64,000 bases of DNA from Cognatitamlana sp035818475 (GCF_035818475.1 NZ_JAYMGV010000002.1:124001-188000); one strand, 5' to 3'; numbered from the stretch's first letter, positions 28,125-36,590 are shown. Notes: generated by a model not told the origin, from the letters alone. Program-made: numbers and translations.

Positions 28125-30458
28125 TTGGAAAAGTATTTAAGCCAGTTAAATGAGGCCCAATTAGAACCTACCATACAAATTGAGGGGCCAATGATTGTAA
28201 TAGCAGGTGCTGGTTCAGGAAAAACAAGAGTACTCACTTATCGTATTGCTTATATGATGAGCAAGGGGATTGACCCTTTTAATATTTTATCACTGACATT
28301 TACTAATAAGGCGGCGCGCGAAATGAAAGAGCGTATTGCTACTATAGTAGGGGCTAGTGAAGCAAAGAACTTGTGGATGGGAACTTTCCATTCCGTATTT
28401 GCAAAAATTTTACGTATTGAAGCTGACAAATTAGGGTACCCCAGCAATTTTACCATATATGATACTCAAGATTCGGATAGATTGATTGCCTCTATTATAA
28501 AGGAAATGCAGCTTGATAAAGATATTTATAAGTATAAACAGGTGCGCTCCAGAATTTCATCATATAAAAATAGTTTGATTACGGTTAGAGCGTATTTTCA
28601 AAACCCTGAGCTTAAAGAAGCTGATGCTATGGCAAGGCGGCCACGAATGGGGGATATCTATAAAGAATATGTAGACCGTTGTTTTAAGGCAGGCGCAATG
28701 GATTTTGATGATTTATTGTTAAAAACCAATGAGTTGTTAACGCGTTTTCCGGAAGTGCTGGCTAAATACCAAAATAGATTTAAATACATTTTGGTTGATG
28801 AGTATCAGGATACTAACCATTCTCAATATTTGATTGTAAGGGCATTGTCTGATAAATTTCAAAATATTTGCGTAGTTGGAGATGACGCGCAAAGTATATA
28901 TGCGTTTCGCGGCGCCAATATCAATAACATTTTGAATTTCCAGAAAGATTATGATGATGTGAAAGTGTTTAGGCTGGAACAAAATTACCGTTCTACGAAG
29001 AATATTGTAAATGCAGCAAACTCTGTAATTGATAAAAACCAAACCAAGTTGGATAAGGTGGTTTGGACTGCTAATGATGAAGGTGGTAAGATCAAGGTGC
29101 ATCGTTCTTTAACTGATGGAGATGAAGGACGCTATGTGTCAAGTTCAATTTTTGAAAATAAAATGAACCACCAGTTAAACAATAGTGATTTTGCTATTTT
29201 ATATAGAACAAACTCACAGTCCAGAGCTATGGAACAAGCTTTGCGCGATAAAGATATACCTTATCGTATTTATGGTGGATTGTCATTTTATCAGAGGAAA
29301 GAGATCAAAGATGTATTGTCTTATTTACGATTAATTATAAACCCTGCCGATGAAGAGGCCTTAAAACGAGTTATTAATTTCCCTCCTCGTGGTATAGGTC
29401 AAACTACAATGGATAAGTTGATTGTCTCAGCTAATGGTTATAAACGCACCATTTTTGAGGTAATGAAGAATATTGATAAAGCAGATGGTAAAATTAATTC
29501 TGGTACCAAAACGAAACTTCAAAATTTTGTCACATTAATTGAAAGTTATCAGGTGATGAATCAAACGGCAGATGCTTTTGAATTGGCAGAATACGTTACC
29601 AGAACCAGTGGATTGATAAAAGAATTTAATAAAGATGGAACTCCTGAAGGTGTTACCAGAATGGAGAATATAGAAGAGCTCTTGAATGGTATAAAGGACT
29701 TTGTGGAAAATCAAAAAGAAATTGCTGATACTACAGGTTCTCTTGCAGAATTTTTAGAGGATGCCGCTTTAGATACAGACTTGGATGCTGATAAAGGAGA
29801 TCCTAATCATGTGGCATTAATGACCATACACTTGGCTAAAGGCTTAGAGTTTCCTTATGTATACATTGTAGGTCTGGAAGAGGATTTGTTTCCTAGTGCT
29901 ATGAGTATGAATACACGAAGTGAGCTGGAGGAGGAGCGTCGTTTGTTTTATGTGGCTTTGACCCGTGCTGAAAAGCAAGCGTATTTGACCTATGCACTGT
30001 CACGTTATCGTTGGGGAAAATTAGTGGATTCTGAACCCAGCCGTTTTATTGAAGAAATTGATGAGCAGTATCTGGAGGTGTTAACCCCAATGGAAGAGCG
30101 ACGAATTAACCCTATGCTGTCTGCTGATATTTTTGGAGATGTAGAACCCAATAAAATAAGATATAAACCGGCAAAACAACCAAGCTTCAAAAAAGGTAAG
30201 ACAGTTAAAAAAGAACCGGAAAAATATCAGGCTCCTACACCTAAAAACTTAAAACCGGTATCAAAAACTAACGGAAATACTAATTTATTTGATAATAAGT
30301 TAGTTGTAGGTAATACTGTTAAGCATATAAGGTTTGGGACTGGAGAGGTACTGAAAATAGAAGGGGCAGGGGCTGATGTAAAGGCTGAAATTAAGTTTCA
30401 ACACGGCGGTATAAAAAAATTATTGCTTCGTTTTGCAAAGTTGGAAATTATAGGGTAG
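28125..30458 (+). CDS. UvrD/PcrA-type superfamily 1 DNA helicase
   Basis: ATP-dependent 3'-5' DNA helicase used in excision repair, replication restart or removal of recombinase. Seen in 777 residues: Q motif LSQLNEAQLEP, Walker A VIAGAGSGKTRVLTYRIAYM (about 26), SLTFTNKAAREMKERI, motif II KYILVDEYQDTNHSQYLIVR (about 220), VVGDDAQSIYAFRGANINN, motif IV RLEQNYRSTKNI, and motifs V-VI LMTIHLAKGLEFPYVYIVGL and FYVALTRAEKQAYLTYA. A Lys/Pro-rich linker leads to a C-terminal Tudor-like module (VGNTVKHIRFGTGEVLKIEG) as in PcrA. No ATG is in frame before the Walker A loop (the next Met is residue 22), so TTG 28125 or ATT 28113 is the start. Confidence 0.94.
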   Translation: MEKYLSQLNEAQLEPTIQIEGPMIVIAGAGSGKTRVLTYRIAYMMSKGIDPFNILSLTFTNKAAREMKERIATIVGASEAKNLWMGTFHSVFAKILRIEADKLGYPSNFTIYDTQDSDRLIASIIKEMQLDKDIYKYKQVRSRISSYKNSLITVRAYFQNPELKEADAMARRPRMGDIYKEYVDRCFKAGAMDFDDLLLKTNELLTRFPEVLAKYQNRFKYILVDEYQDTNHSQYLIVRALSDKFQNICVVGDDAQSIYAFRGANINNILNFQKDYDDVKVFRLEQNYRSTKNIVNAANSVIDKNQTKLDKVVWTANDEGGKIKVHRSLTDGDEGRYVSSSIFENKMNHQLNNSDFAILYRTNSQSRAMEQALRDKDIPYRIYGGLSFYQRKEIKDVLSYLRLIINPADEEALKRVINFPPRGIGQTTMDKLIVSANGYKRTIFEVMKNIDKADGKINSGTKTKLQNFVTLIESYQVMNQTADAFELAEYVTRTSGLIKEFNKDGTPEGVTRMENIEELLNGIKDFVENQKEIADTTGSLAEFLEDAALDTDLDADKGDPNHVALMTIHLAKGLEFPYVYIVGLEEDLFPSAMSMNTRSELEEERRLFYVALTRAEKQAYLTYALSRYRWGKLVDSEPSRFIEEIDEQYLEVLTPMEERRINPMLSADIFGDVEPNKIRYKPAKQPSFKKGKTVKKEPEKYQAPTPKNLKPVSKTNGNTNLFDNKLVVGNTVKHIRFGTGEVLKIEGAGADVKAEIKFQHGGIKKLLLRFAKLEIIG

Positions 30459-30462
30459 CGCA

Positions 30463-31431
30463 TTATTTGATCATACGGACTGAATTGATATATCCGTTGT
30501 TATCATATTCTTTTACACTATTACCAGGGTCGACAATCCATTTGCCATCAACAATAAACTTATAGTGATGCTTACCTCCAGATAATGGAATAACATATTT
30601 CCAGCCATAATCCATTTTTCGCATGACCAGTTCATGTTCATTCCAATCATTGAATGAACCGGCAAGAATTACTTTTTTAGCATTCATGTGACCTTTTAGT
30701 TTGAAAGCTGTATAGACCTTGATATCAATAACCGAATTATATTCTCCAAATTCGTTTTCAGTTTTATGGATATTATCAGGGTCTTCCATCCAATGGCCAT
30801 CAACAATAAATCTATACTGGTAAACATCGGGTTTCATTTTTAGATTTAACTCCCAGCCATACGAGGTTCTATTCATTTTAAACAGATTTTCATCCCATTT
30901 ATTAAAAGAACCGGCAAGAATTACTTTTTTGGCATTTTTGTATCCCTTTAATTTAAAACTTACATTTCCGTTTTCATCAGGATAGGCTGTATACATTTTT
31001 AAATTGTATATACCACGTAATTTATATCCGTTTTTGATAGCTTTAGAAATGTTAGGTGTCTTTTTTGAGGGTTCAGCCCAATATGAATTATTTACGATAA
31101 ATTTGAATTCCCATGAAAATTCATCAGTGAAATCAGAGAGACTCTTTTTTAGCTCATAAGTATATTCATCTACCCGGTTCATTTTCCAATGGTCTCTGGA
31201 CCAAAGGTTAAATTCACCTGAAACCACAACATTCTCTATATCAAAATCATCAAAATCTAAGGTTTGTCCCGTATGTTCTTTGGTGTATTTAGAATAGTCT
31301 CTTGCATCAAAAGTAAATACTACGGAGTCGTTTTCAATTTTATAGCCTTTATTTTTTTGCTTTTGTGCAAATATATTCGGACTCGTAAAAGTGAAGATAA
31401 TAAGTGTAATATGTAGAATTATGTCTTTCAA
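30463..31431 (-). CDS. Exported protein with three tandem glycogen-binding (CBM48/AMPK-beta-like) domains
   Basis: Signal peptide MKDIILHITLIIFTFTSPNI then FAQKQ. Three related beta domains follow: about residues 45-115 (VVSGEFNLWSRDHWKMNRV ... WEFKFIVNNSYWAEP), 165-228 (ILAGSFNKWDENLFKMNRTS ... YQYRFIVDGHWMEDPDN) and 243-315 (ILAGSFNDWNEHELVMRKM ... HHYKFIVDGKWIVDPGN). The SFNxW, G-W and YKFxVDGxWxxDP positions are the starch/glycogen-contacting signature of AMPK-beta type CBM48. No catalytic domain is visible. Domains two and three share 28 of 29 identical bases at 30656-30684 and 30908-30936, pointing to recent duplication. Overlaps the stop of the aspartyl protease gene by ATGA, so expression is coupled. 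Confidence 0.8.
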   Translation of the reverse strand: MKDIILHITLIIFTFTSPNIFAQKQKNKGYKIENDSVVFTFDARDYSKYTKEHTGQTLDFDDFDIENVVVSGEFNLWSRDHWKMNRVDEYTYELKKSLSDFTDEFSWEFKFIVNNSYWAEPSKKTPNISKAIKNGYKLRGIYNLKMYTAYPDENGNVSFKLKGYKNAKKVILAGSFNKWDENLFKMNRTSYGWELNLKMKPDVYQYRFIVDGHWMEDPDNIHKTENEFGEYNSVIDIKVYTAFKLKGHMNAKKVILAGSFNDWNEHELVMRKMDYGWKYVIPLSGGKHHYKFIVDGKWIVDPGNSVKEYDNNGYINSVRMIK

Positions 31432-32393
31432 AATTGTTTTAAAGGATAATCTATAAAATACAATTTTTCCTTTTGATAATTAATTATTGTTCTTTTTTGA
31501 GCAAAAAATTCATAGCCTAATATACCATCTAAATCTGTTCCAAAGGCCTCATTCATTTTATTCAAATTGGTTAAAACGGTTAGCATTGGTCCAAAGTATG
31601 TAGACGCACTCAATTTTACGCGATGCAATTTCCCTGCCAAAACTTCTATTTTTTTATTGCTAACTCCAGTTAAGCGCAACCGTTTCTTAGGAATAAAATA
31701 TTTTAATGCTTTTTTATTTATACGTTTATTTATTTGATTAAATTCTGCTGCAGAATCAATTCCTAATTTTACTTCCTGATTGTTTATGGTGCCATTTACT
31801 ACTATGGTGTGCCTTTTTAATTTAAAACGGATACTATCAACTATTTTTTCTAAATATACATGTTTATCTAACTTATTGCCATGATTGTCAACCTTTGTTA
31901 ATGTAATTTGATTTAAATGCATATCAATAAAAAGCTCATAATCCTTTAAAATACTATAGCCAATAACGCCAAGAAGCTTTATTTTTTTACTCTTTTCTAT
32001 ATGAGATAAATCTATAACATCTGAATGTGTATTCTCTAATTTAAAATTTTGAAGCTTAAATTGTTTAATATGTTTTTCATATGAATTTTCTATATTCTGT
32101 AATATTCCGGAAGACCTATTAGAAGATCTTTGATGTGAATAGTTATTAGGGAAATGCACTTTATTGAGTATCATGGTTTCTGAACCGGTGTCAATTATAA
32201 AATTGCCTTCAATATTTAAAATTTGCGCTTTTACAACAATAAGATGGTCAATTAATTTAAAGGGAATTCTAGTAGTATATTGATTTAAAATTTCGGCCTG
32301 AGAAAATTGAATAGACGGATTAATAATATCTTTTGCCAGGGCAAAAGGGATATTAATTAAAAAAATGAATATAAAAAAAAGAGGTCTTAGCAT
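31428..32393 (-). CDS. Exported retropepsin-like aspartyl protease family protein
   Basis: Clan AA aspartyl protease-like protein. Signal peptide MLRPLFFIFIFLINIPFALA. Two lobes are visible in one chain: the first has GNFIIDTGSETMILNKVHF (DTGSE, about residue 66), the second has VKLGIDSAAEFNQINKRINK (DSAAE, about 213). The second site keeps the catalytic Asp but has Ser-Ala in place of Thr/Ser-Gly, so this lobe may be weakened. A C-terminal TDLDGILGYEFFAQKRTIIN is typical of bacterial members. It lies in a same-strand trio of exported proteins: esterase lipoprotein, this protease, and the triple CBM48-like protein, with a 4-base overlap to the latter. Substrate unknown. Confidence 0.78.
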   Translation of the reverse strand: MLRPLFFIFIFLINIPFALAKDIINPSIQFSQAEILNQYTTRIPFKLIDHLIVVKAQILNIEGNFIIDTGSETMILNKVHFPNNYSHQRSSNRSSGILQNIENSYEKHIKQFKLQNFKLENTHSDVIDLSHIEKSKKIKLLGVIGYSILKDYELFIDMHLNQITLTKVDNHGNKLDKHVYLEKIVDSIRFKLKRHTIVVNGTINNQEVKLGIDSAAEFNQINKRINKKALKYFIPKKRLRLTGVSNKKIEVLAGKLHRVKLSASTYFGPMLTVLTNLNKMNEAFGTDLDGILGYEFFAQKRTIINYQKEKLYFIDYPLKQF

Positions 32394-32440
32394 ATACTAG
32401 ATAAGACTTCTGTTTTTTTATAATGTTACAGCTAAATATG

Positions 32441-33304
32441 TTAAAGCTGATTACTGATAAACGTTTTAAGCTTGTTCCAGGCGTCAATAATTTCTAAGAC
32501 ACCTAAACTATGTCCTACATTAGGGTATAATGTGAATTCATGAATAATGTCTAAATCTGATAATTTGTCTCTCATATCAGTGCCTTGGGTGGTTGGAATC
32601 AATTCGTCCTGACCGGCATAAAATAATATGGTTGGAGGCGAAGAAGTTGTAACCTGATGGTACGGACTTATTTCCTCAAGAAAATCAAGGTTAGGGTTAA
32701 GACCATACAGATTTAGTAAGTTTTGTAATTCTGGATTTGCATTCTCTAAATATGCGGGATCAGTAAAATTAGTTGGTCCTACTATACTGCATACCATATT
32801 GACATTATTGTTTGTGTCAAATGCATAACTCCATAGTAAAGACAAGTGGGCTCCTGCACTGGTACCAATAAATCCCAGTTTTTCAGAAACATTATAATTT
32901 GTTTTGTTAGCCTTTAAAAAATCAACAACCGAGGTAATATCATTTATTTGCATGGGGTATGGAGAGTTATTGCTATCGGCTAACCTGTAGTTAATATTGG
33001 CAATAGCCACATCAGGAAAATCTTGACGGATCAAATCCCTTATGGCATTCATGCTACTTTTATCACCAGAGGTCCAGCCACCTCCATGTACTAAGATTAA
33101 GATTTTTGTATTAGCATTTCTATTGGCTGGTAGGAATAAATCAAATACTTGATTATTGTCATTACCATAAGAAATATTTAATTCCTCATAATATTTTGAA
33201 GGTTCCAAAGGGCTGCCGGTTTCAGTATCGGCAGTTTCATTAGAGCACCCAAAAACTACAAAAGCTATAATTATTTTTAAGAAAAAAAAATTAACAGACT
33301 GCAT
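32441..33304 (-). CDS. Alpha/beta hydrolase lipoprotein (esterase/lipase-like)
   Basis: Serine esterase of the alpha/beta hydrolase fold related to carboxylesterases and BD-FAE type enzymes. A lipobox-like end of the signal sequence (IAFVVFGCSNETADTETG, Cys near residue 20) suggests a lipoprotein. Seen: oxyanion site ILVHGGGWTSGDKSS (about 75), nucleophile GFIGTSAGAHLSLLWSYA (GTSAG, about 148), acid YAGQDELIPTTQG (about 232) and the catalytic His in NVGHSLGVLEI (about 262). All catalytic residues are present. It precedes the aspartyl protease gene on the same strand with a 47-base gap. Substrate not predictable; short acyl or feruloyl/acetyl esters are possible. Confidence 0.85.
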   Translation of the reverse strand: MQSVNFFFLKIIIAFVVFGCSNETADTETGSPLEPSKYYEELNISYGNDNNQVFDLFLPANRNANTKILILVHGGGWTSGDKSSMNAIRDLIRQDFPDVAIANINYRLADSNNSPYPMQINDITSVVDFLKANKTNYNVSEKLGFIGTSAGAHLSLLWSYAFDTNNNVNMVCSIVGPTNFTDPAYLENANPELQNLLNLYGLNPNLDFLEEISPYHQVTTSSPPTILFYAGQDELIPTTQGTDMRDKLSDLDIIHEFTLYPNVGHSLGVLEIIDAWNKLKTFISNQL

Positions 33305-33351
33305 AATAAAAATAATATTTACTTTGGTAACTGAAATGCAATATAATTATT

Positions 33352-33972
33352 ATGGCTGAATTTATTAGAATCTATAAAGAGAATCCTAATCCTAGAGAAG
33401 TTGATAAGGTTGTAGAGGTTTTAAAACGGGGTGGTCTAATTATTTACCCAACAGATACTGTTTATGGTTTAGGCTGTGATATTAATAATATAAAAGCGTT
33501 AGAACGTGTTGCCAGGATTAAAGGCGTTAAGCTTGAAAAATCCAACTTTTCATTTGTGTGTCATGATCTCAGTAATTTGAGTGATTATGTTAAACAAATT
33601 GAAACTTCGGTTTTTAAGATTTTAAAGCGTGCTCTTCCTGGTCCTTATACATTTATTCTTTCAGGCTCTAAGTCGTTACCAAATCCATTTAAAAAGCGAA
33701 AAACAGTCGGTATTAGGGTTCCAGATAATACTATTGCGCTAGATATTGTAAGGCAACTAGGAAACCCTATTATTTCAACATCTATACGTGATGATGATGA
33801 GGTTTTGGAATATACTACTGACCCGGAACTTATTTTTGAAAAGTGGAATAATTTGGTTGATTTGGTTATTGATGGAGGCTATGGTAGTAACGAAGCCTCA
33901 ACGGTCATTGATTTGTCTGGTGATGAACCGGTTATTGTTAGAGAAGGCAAGGGGAGTTTGGAAATTTTTTAG
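33352..33972 (+). CDS. L-threonylcarbamoyladenylate synthase (Sua5/YciO/YrdC family)
   Basis: Makes threonylcarbamoyl-AMP from threonine, bicarbonate and ATP, the first step of t6A37 modification of ANN-reading tRNAs. Seen in 206 residues: LKRGGLIIYPTDTVYGLGCD (about 25-44; a hallmark of the family), RIKGVKLEKSNFSFVCHDLS, LPGPYTFILSGSKSLPNP, KTVGIRVPDN and a C-terminal STVIDLSGDEPVIVREGKG. The Sua5 extension is absent, so it is a short TsaC/YciO-like form; some such paralogues lack proven activity. It is monocistronic, divergent from the esterase gene, and ended by a bidirectional terminator shared with the OmpA gene. Confidence 0.88.
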   Translation: MAEFIRIYKENPNPREVDKVVEVLKRGGLIIYPTDTVYGLGCDINNIKALERVARIKGVKLEKSNFSFVCHDLSNLSDYVKQIETSVFKILKRALPGPYTFILSGSKSLPNPFKKRKTVGIRVPDNTIALDIVRQLGNPIISTSIRDDDEVLEYTTDPELIFEKWNNLVDLVIDGGYGSNEASTVIDLSGDEPVIVREGKGSLEIF

Positions 33973-34069
33973 CTTGTTAGTTTTACGTTACGGATTGAAT
34001 GACTTTCTTGAGCGTTCCCAATTATTGGAAAGCGAATGGTGAAAACTATGTCTTGGGACAGCCATAATT

Positions 34070-34102
34070 AAAAAAGCCCAACCGGAAAGGTTGTGCTTTT
34101 TT
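34070..34102. terminator. Bidirectional terminator between the Sua5-family and OmpA genes
   Basis: Stem AAAAAAGC + CAACC paired with GGTTG + GCTTTTTT, one C/T mismatch, loop GGAAA. A- and T-runs on both sides fit use from either direction. Confidence 0.85.
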
Positions 34103-34124
34103 AATATATTTCAAAATCTATCTA

Positions 34125-34961
34125 TTAGTTTCCTTCAGCTAGATTTTTCATTTCTTTTTCAATCATATCATAAAACTGATCAATTTTTGGAAGTACTACA
34201 ATACGTGTACGTCTGTTTTTTGCTCTGTTTTCAGCGGTGTCATTATCTACAAGTGGCACATGTGAACTACGTCCTGCAGCAATTAACTGACTTGAGTTAA
34301 CATCTAAACTTTCTAATACTCTAATGATAGATGTTGAACGCTTAACACTTAAATCCCAGTTGTCTAATAAAGGTTCTTTTCTGTAAGGTACATTATCTGT
34401 ATGTCCTTCAACCATACACTCAAAATCAGGCTTGCTGTTAACCACTTTAGCAACTTTGGCCAATACTTCTTTAGCTCTTGAGGTTACGTTGTAGCTACCA
34501 CTTTTAAATAATAACTTATCAGCAATTGAAATAAATACAACTCCTTTTTCAACATTTACTTCAATGTCCGGGTCATTTATTCCAACTTCACGCTTTAAGC
34601 TTGTTACTAAGGCTAATGTTACACTGTCCTTTTGAGTAAGGGCATCTTGTAAGCGTGTAATTTTAAGTTCTTTCTCTTTAATGCTTTCCAATGTTTTTTC
34701 AACATTACTGGCTCCTTTTGCTGAAAGAATTGTTAAATTTTCATTACTCTTACGCAAACTTTCTACCTGATCTTCTAAAGTATTAGCTCTTGCCGTTGCA
34801 GAAGCTTTGTCCTCTAAACACGAGTTTAATTTCACGGTTGCAGAGTTAAGCAAATCTTGAGTTTCTTTTTGTTTTGCTTGGAGATCTGTAAATTGTTTTT
34901 TTGATACACATGAACTTAATAATACCATGACAGATACACTAAGTAATAAAATTTTCTTCAT
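34125..34961 (-). CDS. OmpA/MotB family peptidoglycan-associated lipoprotein with coiled coil
   Basis: Outer-membrane lipoprotein that anchors to peptidoglycan. Signal and lipobox: MKKILLLSVSVMVLLSSCVS, Cys 18 being lipidated. Residues about 25-115 are a heptad coiled coil (LEDQVESLRKSNENL). The OmpA C-terminal fold covers about 130-265: LLFKSGSYNVTSRAKEVLAK, VEGHTDNVPYRKEPLLDNWD (about 192-211) and DNDTAENRAKNRRTRIVVLP, the last with the Arg pair that contacts diaminopimelate. Length 278 fits the family. A -7 box on its strand (34999-35006, TATTTTTG) lies 38 bases before the ATG. It is transcribed alone. Confidence 0.93.
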   Translation of the reverse strand: MKKILLLSVSVMVLLSSCVSKKQFTDLQAKQKETQDLLNSATVKLNSCLEDKASATARANTLEDQVESLRKSNENLTILSAKGASNVEKTLESIKEKELKITRLQDALTQKDSVTLALVTSLKREVGINDPDIEVNVEKGVVFISIADKLLFKSGSYNVTSRAKEVLAKVAKVVNSKPDFECMVEGHTDNVPYRKEPLLDNWDLSVKRSTSIIRVLESLDVNSSQLIAAGRSSHVPLVDNDTAENRAKNRRTRIVVLPKIDQFYDMIEKEMKNLAEGN

Positions 34962-34998
34962 AATTATTTAAGGATTTATTTTTTGAAAAAACGTTTCA

Positions 34999-35006
34999 CA
35001 AAAATA
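34999..35006 (-). promoter_or_regulatory. -7 box TATTTTTG of the OmpA-family gene
   Basis: Reads TATTTTTG on the - strand, an exact TAnnTTTG match, giving a leader of roughly 30 bases. No convincing -33 TTG at 17-23 bases upstream. Confidence 0.4.
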
Positions 35007-35055
35007 GATAAAAATCAATGGTTTTTAACATTTTAACAAAACTTTTACTAACTGC

Positions 35056-36045
35056 TCATAAACTTTTGTAATTCTTTTTTTTATTTACGAAATATTCAAG
35101 TACTATGGACGTTTTTTCATAATACTTTATTTTATTTTTTGTTGATTTTCTTTGTTTTAATAATCTGCCTATGTGATAGTAATAATTAAAATGTGCTTTT
35201 AAGACCGCTAAAGTATGCATTGGTTTAAATTCAAAAAGAAATTTTAAGCCGGCAAGCCCATCAAGAAGTAAACGAAGAAATAAGGTAACCAATAAAAAGC
35301 CATTAGCATTTTTGGTTAAGGTAAATAAGCTGTTTCTAAAGTTTAAAAAGGTTTTTTTGGGGTTTATATTGCTTAATGTAGCACCACCAACATGGTAGAC
35401 TTTAGAGTGCCCAACATATTTTATAGTATATCCCAGATTTTTTGCACGCCAACATAAGTCTATTTCCTCCATATGGGCAAAGAAGTGTTCATCAAACCCA
35501 TTTAGCTTATTAAATACAAGGCTTCTGATGAATAAGCATGCTCCGGATGCCCAGAAAATTTCCGAAATATCATCATATTGTCCCTCATCCTTTTCAAGCG
35601 TATCAAATATACGGCCTCTACAGTATGGATAACCGTATTTATCAATAAAGCCGCCTGCGGCACCAGCATACTCAAAGTAGTCTCGTTTTTTGAAATCCAA
35701 TAATTTTGGTTGAATAATAGCGGTATTTGGTTCAGACTCAAAGGTTGTAATGATTGGTGTTAACCAATTTTTTGTGACCTCTACATCGCTGTTTAAAAGG
35801 CAGAATAGGTCTGCATCCAGATTACTTAAAGCATCATTGTATCCTTTCGCGTATCCATCATTTTCTTTATTTTGAATAATTTCAACAGAAGGAAAATGTT
35901 GTTTTATAAATGAAATAGAATGATCTGTAGAAGCATTATCTGCAACGTAAACTTTAGCTTCTTTAGAATATTTTATTACTGATGGTAAAAACTGTTCTAA
36001 AAGTTTTTGTCCATTCCAATTGAGTATGACGATAGCAAATTTCAT
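35056..36045 (-). CDS. Family 2 glycosyltransferase (rhamnosyl/GlcNAc transferase-like)
   Basis: GT-A fold inverting glycosyltransferase that uses nucleotide sugars, probably in polysaccharide synthesis at the inner membrane. Seen in 329 residues: FAIVILNWNGQKLLEQFLPS (2-21), VYVADNASTDHSISFIKQHF (about 33), DADLFCLLNSDVEVTKNWLT with the metal-binding NSDVE (about 84), FWASGACLFIRSLVFNKLNG (about 165) and the catalytic HMEEIDLCWRAKNLGY (about 190). A C-terminal amphipathic/hydrophobic segment (FLLVTLFLRLLLDGLAGLKF) suggests membrane association. The start overlaps the upstream HsdR-N gene's stop by 4 bases, an unusual functional pairing. Confidence 0.9.
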   Translation of the reverse strand: MKFAIVILNWNGQKLLEQFLPSVIKYSKEAKVYVADNASTDHSISFIKQHFPSVEIIQNKENDGYAKGYNDALSNLDADLFCLLNSDVEVTKNWLTPIITTFESEPNTAIIQPKLLDFKKRDYFEYAGAAGGFIDKYGYPYCRGRIFDTLEKDEGQYDDISEIFWASGACLFIRSLVFNKLNGFDEHFFAHMEEIDLCWRAKNLGYTIKYVGHSKVYHVGGATLSNINPKKTFLNFRNSLFTLTKNANGFLLVTLFLRLLLDGLAGLKFLFEFKPMHTLAVLKAHFNYYYHIGRLLKQRKSTKNKIKYYEKTSIVLEYFVNKKKNYKSL

Positions 36046-36488
36046 GGATTGTAATGAGGAATATCTTTTAAAAAATTGTAACGTTCATTTTTAAAATCCA
36101 TTTGACAGTAATAATGGTTGACCCCATTAGTGACCATTAAATAGGTGGCTTTTAACTCTAAATTGTAACGCGCAATCTGATCGAATGTGTTTTGATTTAT
36201 AGTAATTTTTGGAGCCTTGCATTCTACAATTAAATGAATACTTCTGTCAGAATTAAAAATCACAATATCATAGCGTTTTCTTAATGAATTTATAATCAGC
36301 TCTTTTTCAATGTTTATTAAGGATTTTGGATAGCCTTTTTCTTCTATTAAGAATTTAATACAATGTTGACGCACCCATTCTTCTGGTTGTAAGATCACAA
36401 ATTTTTTGCGAATAGGATCAAAAATAGAAACTTTATTTTCGCTATTTTTGAATCGAAAAGTATATTTTGGAAAATGGAGAACCTGCAA
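36042..36488 (-). CDS. HsdR N-terminal-like nuclease-fold protein (type I restriction R subunit N-domain)
   Basis: Stand-alone protein of 148 residues resembling the N-terminal PD-(D/E)xK nuclease domain of type I restriction R subunits. Seen: PEEWVRQHCIKFLIEEKGYP (about 35-54), then the nuclease core YDIVIFNSDRSIHLIVECKA, giving the D...ExK set (Asp near 75, Glu-Cys-Lys near 90), and FDQIARYNLELKATYLMVTN. No helicase or methylase partner is present, so it is not a restriction system. I recall such small proteins upstream of glycosyltransferase and holA genes in flavobacteria. A good promoter (36508-36537) precedes it. Role unknown; DNA binding or cutting is possible. Confidence 0.8.
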   Translation of the reverse strand: MQVLHFPKYTFRFKNSENKVSIFDPIRKKFVILQPEEWVRQHCIKFLIEEKGYPKSLINIEKELIINSLRKRYDIVIFNSDRSIHLIVECKAPKITINQNTFDQIARYNLELKATYLMVTNGVNHYYCQMDFKNERYNFLKDIPHYNP

Positions 36489-36507
36489 GTGTACTGTATT
36501 TATTTTT

Positions 36508-36537
36508 CAAAGTTAAACTACAATTATCAATTAGCAA
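36508..36537 (-). promoter_or_regulatory. Promoter of the HsdR-N/glycosyltransferase operon
   Basis: On the - strand: TTG (36537-36535), a 19-base spacer, then TAACTTTG (36515-36508). Both elements and spacing fit the Bacteroidota consensus. The -33 touches the left arm of the inverted repeat at 36537-36563. Confidence 0.6.
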
Positions 36538-36563
36538 ATATCCAATGTAAAATGTTGGATATT
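36537..36563. promoter_or_regulatory. Inverted repeat in the divergent holA / HsdR-N promoter region
   Basis: Perfect 9-bp arms AATATCCAA / TTGGATATT separated by 9 bases. The left arm meets the -33 of the reverse promoter, and the right arm contains the TTG (36555-36557) that could be the -33 of holA. It is placed as an operator acting on both directions would be, but could also be a chance hairpin. Confidence 0.45.
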
Positions 36564-36588
36564 AGTTTTTAATTTCTAAATATTTTTG
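36555..36588 (+). promoter_or_regulatory. Candidate holA promoter
   Basis: TTG at 36555-36557, 23-base spacer, TATTTTTG at 36581-36588 (TAnnTTTG). The predicted start site falls at or just after the TTG start codon at 36591, implying a leaderless mRNA or a later start. Confidence 0.45.
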
Positions 36589-36590
36589 AG

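Noticed and set aside
36042..36488. Type I restriction system
   Set aside because: Only an N-domain homologue is present; no helicase, specificity or methylase gene.
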